A DNA stretch of 64,000 bases from RGIG3002 sp964449325 (GCA_964449325.1 CAYUYJ010000002.1:1-64000); one strand, 5' to 3'. Numbered from the stretch's first letter, positions 15,620 through 24,797 are shown. The notes: generated by a model from the sequence alone, not told the origin. Made by a program: numbers and translations.

Positions 15620-16918
15620 ATGAAAAACAGAATAAGAAATTTTATAGGTGAATTAAAGCATTTTTTGATTTTGTGGAGTACCCAAAGTCTGTCGCAGCTT
15701 GGAAGCAGTATGACGGCATATGCATTGACTTTATGGTTATATGAAGAGACAGGTTCTGCACTGCAGACAGCGCTGCTTGCTATAAGCACATATGTACCAT
15801 ATGTTATTATGAGTATTTTTGCAGGGGCTCTTAGTGACAGGTGGAATAAGAAAAAGACAATGCTGGTATGTGATACTATGGCAGCTGTATGTACGGTTTT
15901 GGTGCTTTTTATGCTGAAACTTGAAATACTTATGCCATGGCATTTATATGTACTGAATGCCGTGAATGGACTCATGAATACGGTTCAACAGCCGGCAAGT
16001 GATGTGGCAATGACTCTGATTATTCCAAAGAAACATTATCAGAGGACATGTGGATTGCGTTCTTTTTTACAGTCAGTAACTACAATTTTTAGTCCGATTC
16101 TCGCGACTGCGATATTTTCGTTATTGAGTATATATGCGGTAATTGTAGTAGATTTATGCAGTTTTCTGATTGCATTCGGAACATTGCTGTTCTTTGTTGA
16201 TATTCCGGAAATAAAACTATCCGGAAGTGAAAAGAAAGAATCTTTGTTAAAATCGGCAAAGGGCGGTCTGGTATTTTTGAAGAATCATTCTCTGATACTT
16301 ATATTGATTTTGTTTCTTGCGGGAGTAAATTTTGTGGCATCGGCCTTTGATGCTACCTTGGCGCCGCTTGTCCTTTCAAGAACAAATGGTGACGAGATGG
16401 TCTTGGGAGCAGTATCTGCTTCAGCGGGAATTGCCACACTGATAGGCAGTATTGTTGCAACAATGCTTCCGAAACCTAAAAACAGAGTTAGAGTAATTTA
16501 TCTTACAATGCTGTTTTCACTAGGTATTGAAAATTTTATGCTTGCATTTACAGACAGCCCTATTTGGTGGTGCATAGCGCAGCTGATAGGATGGAGTGTG
16601 GTTCCGGTAATGAGTGCAAATCTGGATGTTATTTTGCGCTCAAGCATTCCTGTAGAGATGCAGGGGAGAGTATATTCCTGTAGAAATACATTACAATTTT
16701 TTACAATTCCGATTGGATTGTTTATGGGTGGATTTCTGATTGACCATATTTTTGAACCATTTATGAAAAATGTTTCAAAAGACGGAATACTATGTATGCT
16801 CTTTGGAACAGGGAAAGGCGCCGGAGCAGCTGTGGTTATGTTCCTTTTGGGAGTAATGGGAATTACAGTATGTTTGTTGTTTGGCAGGCGTTTGGAAAAA
16901 TATAAATATAATGATTAG
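15620..16918 (+). CDS. MFS-family drug exporter (Mef-like)
   Basis: A 432-residue major facilitator with 12 predicted membrane segments, beginning LKHFLILWSTQSLSQLGSSMT, with a loop 2-3 motif GALSDRWNKKK (about residues 73-83). This is the N-terminal signature of macrolide-efflux (MefA/E-type) and related MFS_3 exporters of Firmicutes. It would expel a drug by proton antiport. AAGGAG precedes the ATG 15620. An attenuator with a leader peptide lies 60-130 bp upstream, so expression is probably induced by a ribosome-targeting compound. Substrate specificity is not proven by sequence. Confidence 0.85.
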   Translation: MKNRIRNFIGELKHFLILWSTQSLSQLGSSMTAYALTLWLYEETGSALQTALLAISTYVPYVIMSIFAGALSDRWNKKKTMLVCDTMAAVCTVLVLFMLKLEILMPWHLYVLNAVNGLMNTVQQPASDVAMTLIIPKKHYQRTCGLRSFLQSVTTIFSPILATAIFSLLSIYAVIVVDLCSFLIAFGTLLFFVDIPEIKLSGSEKKESLLKSAKGGLVFLKNHSLILILILFLAGVNFVASAFDATLAPLVLSRTNGDEMVLGAVSASAGIATLIGSIVATMLPKPKNRVRVIYLTMLFSLGIENFMLAFTDSPIWWCIAQLIGWSVVPVMSANLDVILRSSIPVEMQGRVYSCRNTLQFFTIPIGLFMGGFLIDHIFEPFMKNVSKDGILCMLFGTGKGAGAAVVMFLLGVMGITVCLLFGRRLEKYKYND

Positions 16919-16926
16919 TTAGTGAA

Positions 16927-16962
16927 TGACCTCTCTGTCATAGAAATGATGGAGGGGTCAAT
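16927..16962 (+). terminator. terminator-like hairpin after the MFS gene
   Basis: TGACCTCTCTGTCAT (16927-16941) pairs along its length with ATGATGGAGGGGTCA (16946-16960), 15 bp with three G-U pairs and an AGAA loop. The following ATTGTAGTTT is a weak tail. Confidence 0.6.
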
Positions 16963-17083
16963 TGTAGTTTATATGTAGAAGAATTCGGATAATACAGCGC
17001 CGGTTCGAGAAGGGGAGTGCGTGTACAGATGACAAGGGTAATAAGGACTAAGGAGCAATGAGGGCAATAGACGGGAGGCGGAC

Positions 17084-17133
17084 TTGACAGTAATGTAATG
17101 TATGAATATAATATAAAATAAATTATATAATTT
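17084..17133 (+). promoter_or_regulatory. consensus promoter and palindrome of the TetR-hydrolase operon
   Basis: TTGACA (17084-17089) and TATAAT (17107-17112) with 17-bp spacing are perfect consensus hexamers. AAATTATATAATTT (17120-17133) is a perfect 14-bp palindrome over the expected start site, a likely operator for the TetR gene that follows. GGAGG precedes that gene's ATG. Confidence 0.75.
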
Positions 17134-17160
17134 GATTTATATTAATTTGGAGGGTTTTAC

Positions 17161-17778
17161 ATGGCACGGAAGGTTCAGATTTCAAAAGAGGTTATTTTGC
17201 AGGCAGCATTGGAAATGTTGATTGAGGATGGGTATTTATCAATCAATATTAAAACACTTTCCAAGAAAATAGGTTGTTCCACACAGCCGTTAGTATGGCA
17301 TTTTGAAAATATGGAGGGACTTCGCAAAGCGTTAGCGGAATATGCTTTAGCTTACGCAAATAATAAGATGTGTCCTACTGCCCAAAATGCTATAGAAGCC
17401 TTTGAACAGGTTGGCACAGCCTTTGTCAGGATAGCGGTTAAGGAACCGAATCTTTTCCGTTTTTTGTATCTGGAGGGGCGTAGTGATTCAAAAATAGAGG
17501 GTTTTGATGCACTAACGGAAGATGAAGGTAATCCTGAACTGATTCGGCGAATTTCGCGCCATTTGCAGATTTCGGAGGAATGTGCAGGCAGATATTTACA
17601 AAATACTATCGTTTACACCTACGGTATGGCAACACTTGCGGCGACAGGGATTATCAAGACATCCGAAAAAGAGATGATGCAGATGATTAATCAGGCAGCG
17701 GATGCATTTCTTGCACAGGAAGGTGTCCCTTTTGAGAAATCGGTACAACATAAACATATGGAGGAAAAAGAAAAATGA
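17161..17778 (+). CDS. TetR/AcrR-family regulator
   Basis: A 205-residue TetR-type regulator with N-terminal HTH (ISKEVILQAALEMLIEDG, INIKTLSKKIGCSTQPLVWHF, residues about 7-48) and a helical ligand domain. GGAGGG precedes the ATG 17161. It overlaps the following hydrolase gene by 4 bases (ATGA), so the two are translationally coupled. The strong promoter with a palindrome just downstream suggests negative autoregulation of the operon. The effector might be the hydrolase substrate or product, but this is inference. Confidence 0.85.
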   Translation: MARKVQISKEVILQAALEMLIEDGYLSINIKTLSKKIGCSTQPLVWHFENMEGLRKALAEYALAYANNKMCPTAQNAIEAFEQVGTAFVRIAVKEPNLFRFLYLEGRSDSKIEGFDALTEDEGNPELIRRISRHLQISEECAGRYLQNTIVYTYGMATLAATGIIKTSEKEMMQMINQAADAFLAQEGVPFEKSVQHKHMEEKEK

Positions 17779-19055
17779 AAGTACGATATATTATTTTGCT
17801 CACAGCTATGGTTGTGGAACTGGTATTGTTTTTCTATTGCCTGTTTAAAAAATCGAATTGGGTTCCGGCAGGTTATGTTTGCGCAGCATTGTCGCTTGTC
17901 CTTTTATTTTTTACAGGGTGGCTGTTGCTGTTTCCGAAGATGACACCGGTTGAAACAACAGGAGAATATCAGGTTGTCAGGGAGGACAGTTTTTATACGG
18001 ACACAACACGGCTTGAAACCTATGCTGATGACGGAAGCTATCGGGAACTGCCGATTTCCTTCTGGTATCCTTCCGAATATCAGAAAGAAGCGGAGTGTCC
18101 TTTAGTAGTGTTCTCTCACGGGAGTTTGGGCGTGAAAGAGAGCAATGAAACACTTTATCGGGAACTTGCCGGTCACGGATATGTAGTATGTTCCATTGAC
18201 CATACCTATCTATGTTTTTCTACAAAGCTTTCGAACGGAAAGAAGGTCCGGTTAAGTGGAGAGTTTATGAAAGAGCTTGCCGCCGATAGTCCGAAAGACA
18301 ACCCTGAACTGTCACTAGAGCATTTTAGAAAATGGATGGATATTCGTACAAGTGATATTAATTTTGTTCTGGATACTATTATAAAGAAGAGTACTGAAAA
18401 CAGTACAGAACTGAGGGTATACGACTTGATTGATACTTCGCGCATTTGTGTGATGGGGCATTCTTTAGGCGGGGCGGCTGCGCTTGGTGTGGGGCGGCAG
18501 AGAGAAGATGTTTCTGCTGTGATTTCGTTGGAAGCACCATTTCTATGTGATATTAAGGGAGTCGATAAAGACGGAAGCTTCCTGTTTGACGAGTCGGATT
18601 ATCCGGTGCCTGTTTTGAACATCTATTCTGATTCTTCCTGGGGGCATTTGCGGGATTGGAAGCAATATGGGGAAAATGTGCGGTTGTTGGATAAGGAGTC
18701 AGAGGACGTTCAAAATATATATCTGGCAGGCGCACGGCACATTGCCTTAACAGACCTGTCGATGACTTCTCCGTTTTTAACGATGATACTTGACGGCGGC
18801 AGTTCGAAAAATTCTCCGCAGGAAACGCTTAAGAACCTGAATGAGATATGCCTTGAGTTTTTGGACAGTCATATGGAAAAAATTGATAATTCCGTAATAG
18901 AACATTATTGTGAACTGACAGATTCCTTTTTTGCAGGACGAAACAGGGGGCACGAATATGAGGAAAAAGTGGAAGAAGAAAATAGGAAAGCGGACGAGAC
19001 ATCAGACTTAAGCGAAGAGACGATACAATATTACTTGTCGATTGAACCGGATTGA
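17775..19055 (+). CDS. membrane-anchored alpha/beta hydrolase (PAF-acetylhydrolase-like)
   Basis: A 426-residue protein with two N-terminal membrane helices (about residues 3-25 and 32-55) and an extracytoplasmic alpha/beta hydrolase domain. VVFSHGSLG supplies the oxyanion region, GHSLGG holds nucleophile Ser230, and GARHIALTDL carries the probable catalytic His. The pattern resembles platelet-activating-factor acetylhydrolase isoform II, which cleaves short acyl groups from phospholipids. The C-terminal 60 residues are Glu/Lys-rich. It is coupled to the upstream TetR gene. The frame downstream of its TGA encodes an unrelated-looking remnant. Confidence 0.8.
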   Translation: MKVRYIILLTAMVVELVLFFYCLFKKSNWVPAGYVCAALSLVLLFFTGWLLLFPKMTPVETTGEYQVVREDSFYTDTTRLETYADDGSYRELPISFWYPSEYQKEAECPLVVFSHGSLGVKESNETLYRELAGHGYVVCSIDHTYLCFSTKLSNGKKVRLSGEFMKELAADSPKDNPELSLEHFRKWMDIRTSDINFVLDTIIKKSTENSTELRVYDLIDTSRICVMGHSLGGAAALGVGRQREDVSAVISLEAPFLCDIKGVDKDGSFLFDESDYPVPVLNIYSDSSWGHLRDWKQYGENVRLLDKESEDVQNIYLAGARHIALTDLSMTSPFLTMILDGGSSKNSPQETLKNLNEICLEFLDSHMEKIDNSVIEHYCELTDSFFAGRNRGHEYEEKVEEENRKADETSDLSEETIQYYLSIEPD

Positions 19056-19457
19056 AGTTATGAAACTGCGGATGGTGTGGAATACTGCATGGTAATGACT
19101 GATCGGGCGTGCGGCAGCAGTTACGATGCGCTCGTTGCCACTGCAGATGGAGGAAAGACTGCTGTGCTGGCAAATGCCGACCCTTATCTGGGAAGCGGAG
19201 GAGCAGCCATGTGGATTACTTTTTTAGGAGACGGCCAGACAGGCTTCTCCTGTCTGGCATACAGTGGGGGAACCTATTATAATCCTTTTGTTATGCCGGA
19301 AAAGATTTATGAAGAAGAGGGAAAACTCTACATGGAAGTCGGACAGGGACCGGATGGCGATTATTATGGGGAAGAAGGGTTTTGCCATGGGTTGTATGAA
19401 TCGGAAGATAAAGGGAAGACGTGGAGATTTGTAAAGGAAATAGTTGCAGAACGGTAA
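19056..19457 (+). pseudogene. C-terminal remnant of a BNR/sialidase-like repeat protein
   Basis: Coding-like sequence begins immediately after the hydrolase TGA, in the same frame, without a start codon (first possible GTG 19077). It reads SSYDALVATADGGKTAVL, GPDGDYYGEEGFCHGLYESEDKGKTW; the S-x-D-x-G-K-T-W elements are Asp-box (BNR) motifs of sialidase-like beta-propellers. Only about 130 residues remain, so most blades and any signal peptide are missing. I interpret it as a truncated gene tail. A TGA-separated domain of the hydrolase is a less likely reading. Confidence 0.6.
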
Positions 19458-19467
19458 GGGTAAAATA

Positions 19468-20406
19468 ATGATATTAAGTGTGAGCAGAAGAACAGATATA
19501 CCAAACTACTATTCGGATTGGTTTTATAACAGAATAAAGGAAGGTTTTTTATATGTAAGAAACCCCATGAATGCACATCAAATCAGCAAAATCGATTTGT
19601 CGCCGGATGTGGTAGATTGTATTGTGTTTTGGACGAAAAATCCTGCCAATATGTTAAAGAGACTGGATGAATTGCAGGATTATTCATATTATTTTCAATT
19701 TACCCTTACTGGTTATGGAAAAGATATTGAACCGAATCTCCCAAATAAAAGATGTGAATTGATAGATACATTTAAGCGATTATCGGAGAAGATAGGGAAA
19801 GAAAAAGTAATATGGAGATATGACCCCATTCTGCTAAATGAAAGATATACAATGAGTTATCAATGGAAGGCATTTGAAGAAATTGCAAATAGTCTCGCTG
19901 ACTATACTGAAAAAGTAGTCATCAGCTTTGTAGATTTGTATGATAAGACGAAACGAAATACAGTCGGACTAAATATGCAGAGAATAGAAAATAATACGAT
20001 GATCGAATTAGCAAAACAGATGGCAGAAGTTGCCGGAAGAAATAAATTGATTATCGAAACCTGTGCAGAGCAAATTGATTTACAGAACATAGGTATTAGA
20101 CATGGAAGTTGTATAGATAAGAAACTGATTGAAAAAATAATAGGGTGCAGACTAATTGTTGAAAAGGATAAAAACCAGAGAGCAGAATGTGGATGTTATG
20201 AAAGTGTAGAGGTTGGAACATATAATACTTGTCTGAATGGTTGTAGGTATTGCTATGCAAATTATAGTGAAGGGAAGGTTAAGAATAATACGGAGGTATA
20301 TGATGCAGATTCGCCATTACTGTGTGGCACTATTGGCAGCGATGATATTATTACAGAGAGAAAAGTGAAATCATTAAAGGAACTTCAGATAAGTCTTTTT
20401 GATTAA
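19468..20406 (+). CDS. DUF1848 family protein
   Basis: A 312-residue protein matching the DUF1848 family: it starts ILSVSRRTDIPNYYSDWF, contains VFWTKNPANM and ends in a cysteine-rich segment CGCYESVEVGTYNTCLNGCRYCYANY (quoted here only by its spacing C-x-C then C-x3-C-x2-C, about residues 239-263). The last part looks like an iron-sulfur cluster site reminiscent of radical SAM/spore photoproduct lyase proteins, and the family is suspected to handle DNA or nucleic acid, though its reaction is unproven. Start: ATG 19468 after GGTAAGGG; an upstream TTG (19444) is weaker. Confidence 0.85.
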   Translation: MILSVSRRTDIPNYYSDWFYNRIKEGFLYVRNPMNAHQISKIDLSPDVVDCIVFWTKNPANMLKRLDELQDYSYYFQFTLTGYGKDIEPNLPNKRCELIDTFKRLSEKIGKEKVIWRYDPILLNERYTMSYQWKAFEEIANSLADYTEKVVISFVDLYDKTKRNTVGLNMQRIENNTMIELAKQMAEVAGRNKLIIETCAEQIDLQNIGIRHGSCIDKKLIEKIIGCRLIVEKDKNQRAECGCYESVEVGTYNTCLNGCRYCYANYSEGKVKNNTEVYDADSPLLCGTIGSDDIITERKVKSLKELQISLFD

Positions 20407-20685
20407 GAAAGTAACTAGTGCATGTAGCGATGTACGAGAATGCAATTATATGGTATTTACAAGATGAGAAGCAGAAGAGTGAAACGTGAAAAAAGTGATT
20501 TTACTATTGTAACCCAGTCCTTTCTATGTTAATATTTTTCCAAAGCATAACAGATTAAATAATAAGTTTAGTTCATTTCTTTACTATCTTTAATTTTCAG
20601 AAAATCTATGCTTTTATCCCAAATTGCAAATTAAAAAAGGCAGGAGATTTTCAAAGTTCTCCTGCAGGAACAGGAGGAACAGAAG

Positions 20686-21524
20686 ATGGAAGAAGATGTA
20701 CTTTCCAAGGAATTTTTTTCCGTGGAGGAGCGGTATGCTGATTTAATTAATGGAATCGGATTTCAGGGGTAGCAAATCATTCAAAAAGAAGATTTACAGG
20801 AGTTGGATACGCAGACCGGTATCTGGCAGATGCCTTTGGAAAAGAGAAAACAGAAACGGAGTATACGAAATCGGGATATTGTCAGAAAGACGGCAAAAAT
20901 CTTACCAAAGGAGAATATATGTATGGATTTGCAAAGGAAAGTAAACTGCATCCGGTAGTAACTTTTATCCTATACTATGGAAAAGAAGACTGGAACGGTC
21001 CCAAAGATTTACACAGTATGATAGAGTTTGAAGGTATTCCACCGGAAATGAAGGAACTGGTGCAGAATTTCAAAGCGCACATAGTAGAAATAAGAAAACT
21101 GAAGGATACCGGTGTATTCCAGACGGATATCAGACAGGTGTTTGATGTTATCAAATATTCGGAAGAGCCGGACAAACTGAGGAAACTGGTAACGAGTGAC
21201 AACGCTTATCAGAATATGGATGAGGATGCATATGATATGATAGCGACATATGCACATGTGGAGGAACTGATTGCTATGAAGGATTTTCATCGGAAAAAGG
21301 GAGGCAAGGTAGATATGTGTGGAGCAATGGCGGGACTGATTGAAGAAGGAAAATTAGAGGGCAAATTGGAAGGGATTACAGAGGGAATTAAGGCATTAAT
21401 TAAAACCTGTGAAGAATTTAAGGTTTCAAGAGAAGATACGTTAGAGAGAATTAGGAATAATTTTTCTCTGTCTGATGAGAAGGCAGAAACGTTCATGGAA
21501 AAGTTTTGGGGAAAGAATAATTAG
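20686..21524 (+). pseudogene. decayed Rpn-family recombination-promoting nuclease
   Basis: The family (PD-(D/E)XK transposase_31/Rpn) is common in Lachnospiraceae. AGGAGG precedes ATG 20686 and the frame reads FFSVEERYADLINGIGF, then TAG (20770-20772). The same frame continues QIIQKEDLQELDTQTGIW, shifts near 20915, and resumes as FAKESKLHPVVTFILYYG through to LEGKLEGITEGIK and a stop at 21524. Compared with relatives, about 50 residues including the nuclease core are missing around 20860-20915. One stop, one frameshift and one deletion make it clearly dead. Confidence 0.8.
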
Positions 21525-21580
21525 TATTTTGTAAAAAGATTTTCGGATTTTTGTGGAACAAAAGGAAGTCAAAATAAAAC

Positions 21581-21640
21581 TTGACAAAGTGACCAAACGC
21601 TCACTATAATAAAACAAAAAGTGAGCGTTTGGTCACTTTG
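21581..21640 (+). promoter_or_regulatory. promoter embedded in a 21-bp perfect inverted repeat
   Basis: TTGACA (21581-21586) and TATAAT (21605-21610) are 18 bp apart. Arms 21585-21605 and 21620-21640 are perfect reverse complements (21 bp) separated by 14 bp. Each arm also contains an internal dyad, AGTGAcC...GcTCACT, of TetR-operator shape. The layout predicts two operators spaced about 35 bp apart, covering the whole promoter, or a strong 5'-UTR hairpin. Confidence 0.8.
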
Positions 21641-21675
21641 CATTTCAAAAGAAAAAATCAGAAATGGAGGTACGT

Positions 21676-22248
21676 ATGGTGCAGACACTAATAAATGAAA
21701 ACAGAAACAATAAACGGAAGGTTTGTATTTGGATTGTTACGGTAGTTGGTTTCTTATTATCACTATACTGGGTAGAAGCAAGTTCATGGGGGAGCATGGC
21801 AGTGGCAAGGTATAACAACGGATATGGAACCTTTGACATGAAAGACTATGATTTTGAAACGGTAAAAGAAACGCTTGAAAATACAAACACAGTAGGATTT
21901 GTGGCTTATTACAAATATTATGTTGCTGATTTTGTTTTTCTGGTATTTTTTGGTTTTCTGCAATGTCGAATTTCGCATACAGTATACAAAAAAATACATA
22001 TATACCAAAACAAAGCGGTAAAAACAGTAGTACTTGGTATACCGATTTTAAGAGGAATTTTTGATATTGCGGAGAACAGTTTGCTGCTTATTACAATAGC
22101 TGTATTCCCCAAAATGAATGCAGGTATGGTTTCGGCAGCTTCCTTTTCGACTCAATGCAAATTATGGTGTATCCGCATATGGCTCTGTTCTCTGGGCGCA
22201 GCAGTTGTGTGCAGAATTTTACAATTCTTTTTGAAAAAGAGCAGCTAA
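21676..22248 (+). CDS. four-helix membrane protein, unknown function
   Basis: About 190 residues with four predicted membrane segments (roughly residues 16-36, 80-100, 118-140 and 155-180) and an extracytoplasmic stretch after the first. I do not recognise the family. GGAGG sits 5 bases before ATG 21676, which I prefer over ATG 21664 inside the same site. The gene is driven by the elaborate inverted-repeat promoter at 21581 and converges on the TetR gene, with 4 bases of overlap between their 3' ends. Tight regulation suggests a stress- or drug-responsive role. Confidence 0.65.
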   Translation: MVQTLINENRNNKRKVCIWIVTVVGFLLSLYWVEASSWGSMAVARYNNGYGTFDMKDYDFETVKETLENTNTVGFVAYYKYYVADFVFLVFFGFLQCRISHTVYKKIHIYQNKAVKTVVLGIPILRGIFDIAENSLLLITIAVFPKMNAGMVSAASFSTQCKLWCIRIWLCSLGAAVVCRILQFFLKKSS

Positions 22249-22838
22249 GAACTATATAGGAATGAAAAGCTTCCGCTCTCAGCGGATAAGCCGTTCTCTA
22301 AAAAGATAGCCAGAGCTTTCATTTTCTTTATTTTTTGCTCCGGAGTCCAGTCAAAAATGCCCGGATCCATTAAGAAAGTAAAAACAGATAACAAAATTTG
22401 CGAGTATTCTTCCGGATACTCGCATTTATATATGCCTTCCCGAATGCCTTGGTTGATAAGGGATGTGACAAGTTCCGACAGGGAGAGCAGAATTTTGGCA
22501 AGAGATTTCTGATGAATGGCTGCATTTTGGGGTAAATGCAAATATTCATCCAGAGTGGGATCCATATAGGAAGTAGTATACGTATGCAATAACAGGGCAA
22601 AGTTGCCGGTTGCATTTAGATTGCTGTTATCCAACGCTGTTTTACAATTCTGAATAATATTTTCGTAGGCTCTTTTCACAAGAGCATCCATCACATCCTC
22701 TTTGGAATGAAAGTAGTAGTAAAGGCCGCCTTTTGCTATGTTGGCGCGTTTGGCAATATCACTTACGGATGCAGTGCCGGCTTTTCCCTCTTTAAATAGT
22801 TCCTGCATTGTATTTAAAATCAATTCCCGTTTATTCAT
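22245..22838 (-). CDS. TetR/AcrR-family regulator
   Basis: A 197-residue TetR regulator: HTH at about residues 1-47 (RELILNTMQELFKEG, ASVSDIAKRANIAKGGLYYYFHSKE by position 20-44), then the helical effector domain. The start ATG 22838-22836 is preceded by GGGAGA; the upstream 66 bases belong to the intergenic region. It is divergent from the alpha/beta hydrolase gene (23024), and two near-identical TTGAC-type palindromes lie between them (22915-22969), the likely binding sites. It may also control the convergent membrane gene, whose operators look different. Confidence 0.85.
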   Translation of the reverse strand: MNKRELILNTMQELFKEGKAGTASVSDIAKRANIAKGGLYYYFHSKEDVMDALVKRAYENIIQNCKTALDNSNLNATGNFALLLHTYTTSYMDPTLDEYLHLPQNAAIHQKSLAKILLSLSELVTSLINQGIREGIYKCEYPEEYSQILLSVFTFLMDPGIFDWTPEQKIKKMKALAIFLENGLSAESGSFSFLYSS

Positions 22839-22914
22839 AATCCATCTCCCATCCGGACAAAAGTCTTGCAGTGACTGATGTAAACTTTGATTAGTATACC
22901 ACAAAAGAAAAAAG

Positions 22915-22969
22915 TTGACTAGTGTTCAAAAAGATGTTACAATCACAAAAAAAGTTGACCACTGTTCAA
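22915..22969 (+). promoter_or_regulatory. hydrolase promoter with two TetR-type operators
   Basis: TTGACT (22915-22920) and TACAAT (22938-22943) are 17 bp apart. Operator 1, TTGACTAGTGTTCAA (22915-22929), covers the -35; operator 2, TTGACCACTGTTCAA (22955-22969), sits just downstream of the -10. The two differ at 2 of 15 positions and both are imperfect palindromes, spaced 40 bp apart, four helical turns. Confidence 0.8.
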
Positions 22970-23023
22970 AAAAAACAGAACAATAAGAGAAAAGAGCATA
23001 CATGTATGCGCATAGGAGTAGTT

Positions 23024-24214
23024 ATGGTAAAATTAATATTTTTTTTTGTGCTGGCGGTAGCAAATGTTCTTTCGCTGCTTATGGTGTTGATACAAGGTAT
23101 CAGACTGGGAATCTGCGCCTGCAGACATCGGGAATGTGTACATATTGTGACGGGGCTTAAGAGAAGCGGAATCGGGTTTGGGAGTGTGTTTTTGCTCCTT
23201 GTAATCTTGATTATTTTTACACAGTTACTTGCAACAACACCTCAAATAAGAGATAATAACGGTAAACTTGTGGAAGGCAGCATTGCTGAACTGAAAAAGG
23301 TATCACTAAACGGTCATGAAGAATGGATTAGTATCCGGGGAGAAAGCAAAGAGGCGCCGGTTTTGTTGTTTTTGGCAGGAGGGCCGGGAGGAACCCAGCT
23401 TGCGGCCACCAGATATGAGCTGGCTGAATTGGAAAAGCATTTTGTTGTGGTAAACTGGGATCAGCCGGGTAGTGGGAAATCCTGTAATTGTATGAAAAAG
23501 AGTGACATTACGGTGCAGACATATATAGAAGACGGAGTGGCACTGACGGAATATTTACGGGAACGGTTTCAACAGGAAAAAATTTATCTGGTTGGAGAGT
23601 CATGGGGAAGTGCGTTAGGCATCTTTTTACTGGATGAAAAACCGGAATATTATGCCGGTTTTATTGGAACCGGGCAAATGGTAAATTTCAAGGAATCGGA
23701 AATAGTGGATTATCATAAAGCAATAGAAATAGCAAAAGAACAAAAGGATGAAAAGCTTGTTCGGGAACTTGAGAAACAGGGGGAACCACCTTATTATGAC
23801 GGAAATGTTGCTATGAAATCTGCTGCTTACTTGAATTATCTTTCTACATACATGGCAATAAATCCTGATATTACAAACGGGGGATATAACACATTTCGTG
23901 ATATGTTTGCGGCAGAATACGGAGTGTTTGATTCCGTAAATTATATGCTGGGTCTTGTGTCTACTTTTAATGTAGTATATCCGACTTTATATGAAGTGGA
24001 CTTACGTGAGGATTATGCAAAACTGGAAGTTCCGGTTTATTTCTTTATCGGAAGGCATGATGTGAATGCACCCACCGCATTTGCTGAGGAATATTATCAA
24101 GTATTGGAAGCACCGGATAAGGAATTGGTTTGGTTTGAACATTCGGGACACGGACCGTGGATGAATGAAACGGAGCGTTTTGTAGAGGAAACCTTACGGG
24201 TATTCGGACAATAG
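23024..24214 (+). CDS. alpha/beta hydrolase, proline iminopeptidase-like
   Basis: A 396-residue protein with two N-terminal hydrophobic helices followed by an alpha/beta hydrolase domain of the S33 (proline iminopeptidase) type: LAGGPGGTQL oxyanion motif, NWDQPGSGKS, and GESWGS with nucleophile Ser193. FFIGRHDVNAP and HSGHGPW carry the expected Asp and His. It would be membrane-anchored, hydrolysing an ester or amide substrate; relatives include resistance and antibiotic-modifying enzymes. I use ATG 23024 (AGGAG 5 bases upstream); ATG 23006 is an alternative. Expression is probably repressed by the divergent TetR protein through twin operators. Confidence 0.8.
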   Translation: MVKLIFFFVLAVANVLSLLMVLIQGIRLGICACRHRECVHIVTGLKRSGIGFGSVFLLLVILIIFTQLLATTPQIRDNNGKLVEGSIAELKKVSLNGHEEWISIRGESKEAPVLLFLAGGPGGTQLAATRYELAELEKHFVVVNWDQPGSGKSCNCMKKSDITVQTYIEDGVALTEYLRERFQQEKIYLVGESWGSALGIFLLDEKPEYYAGFIGTGQMVNFKESEIVDYHKAIEIAKEQKDEKLVRELEKQGEPPYYDGNVAMKSAAYLNYLSTYMAINPDITNGGYNTFRDMFAAEYGVFDSVNYMLGLVSTFNVVYPTLYEVDLREDYAKLEVPVYFFIGRHDVNAPTAFAEEYYQVLEAPDKELVWFEHSGHGPWMNETERFVEETLRVFGQ

Positions 24215-24353
24215 AGCTTTGGAAAAGAGAGCGTAAACAAGAGTGTAAAAAGGTGCATCTTGGGATTGATATCCTGCATGTTGGTAGCATGGTTATTGTA
24301 AAGCTGCGGGAATCCGGTTTATGGTATAGAAGGAAAAGACGGAGGAAAGAGTA

Positions 24354-24797
24354 TTGATACTGAAGCTGGAAAGGGATGGCTCAAAGCGTGAGCCGGAGGT
24401 ACTGATTAAATATTCATCTATGGATGAAGAGGTGGAACGTCTTGTTGCTTTAATACAATCTGCGGATACCCGGGTAAAATGCAGATATGACGGAAAAGAA
24501 AAATATGTAAATGTATCGGATATTTACTATATTGAGAGTGTGGACAAGAAAACCTTTATCTATGGAGAGAAGGAAGTTTATCAGACAGACTTTCGCTTGC
24601 ATGAACTGGAGGAGAAGTTTGGAAATATCGGTTTTGTCAGAATCAGTAAATCCTGCATATTGAATATCCGCATGCTTGATGTTATCAGGCCACTTGTAAA
24701 CAGTAGACTGGAAGCCACTTTGATAAACGGAGAGCGGGTTTTTGTTACGAGGAAATATCTTAGTGACATTAAGAGTGCATTGCAGGCCGGCGGATAA
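24354..24797 (+). CDS. LytTR-type DNA-binding regulator
   Basis: A 147-residue stand-alone LytTR transcription factor without a receiver domain. Residues about 40-145 form the domain: VKCRYDGKEKYVNVSDIYYI, ESVDKKTFIY, FVRISKSCILNI and NGERVFVTRKYL are family hallmarks. It starts at TTG 24354, 8 bases after GGAGG. Such LytTR genes are typically followed by a DUF3021 membrane protein that holds the regulator inactive (LytTR regulatory system), exactly as here. The cluster continues with an ABC exporter, its probable target. Confidence 0.9.
   Translation: MILKLERDGSKREPEVLIKYSSMDEEVERLVALIQSADTRVKCRYDGKEKYVNVSDIYYIESVDKKTFIYGEKEVYQTDFRLHELEEKFGNIGFVRISKSCILNIRMLDVIRPLVNSRLEATLINGERVFVTRKYLSDIKSALQAGG

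Noticed and set aside
20640..20665. GCAGGAG/CTCCTGC inverted repeat before the Rpn remnant as an insertion-sequence end
   Set aside because: Only 7-bp arms, no matching end downstream of 21,524 and no target duplication seen; the 279-bp stretch 20,407-20,685 otherwise shows nothing recognisable.
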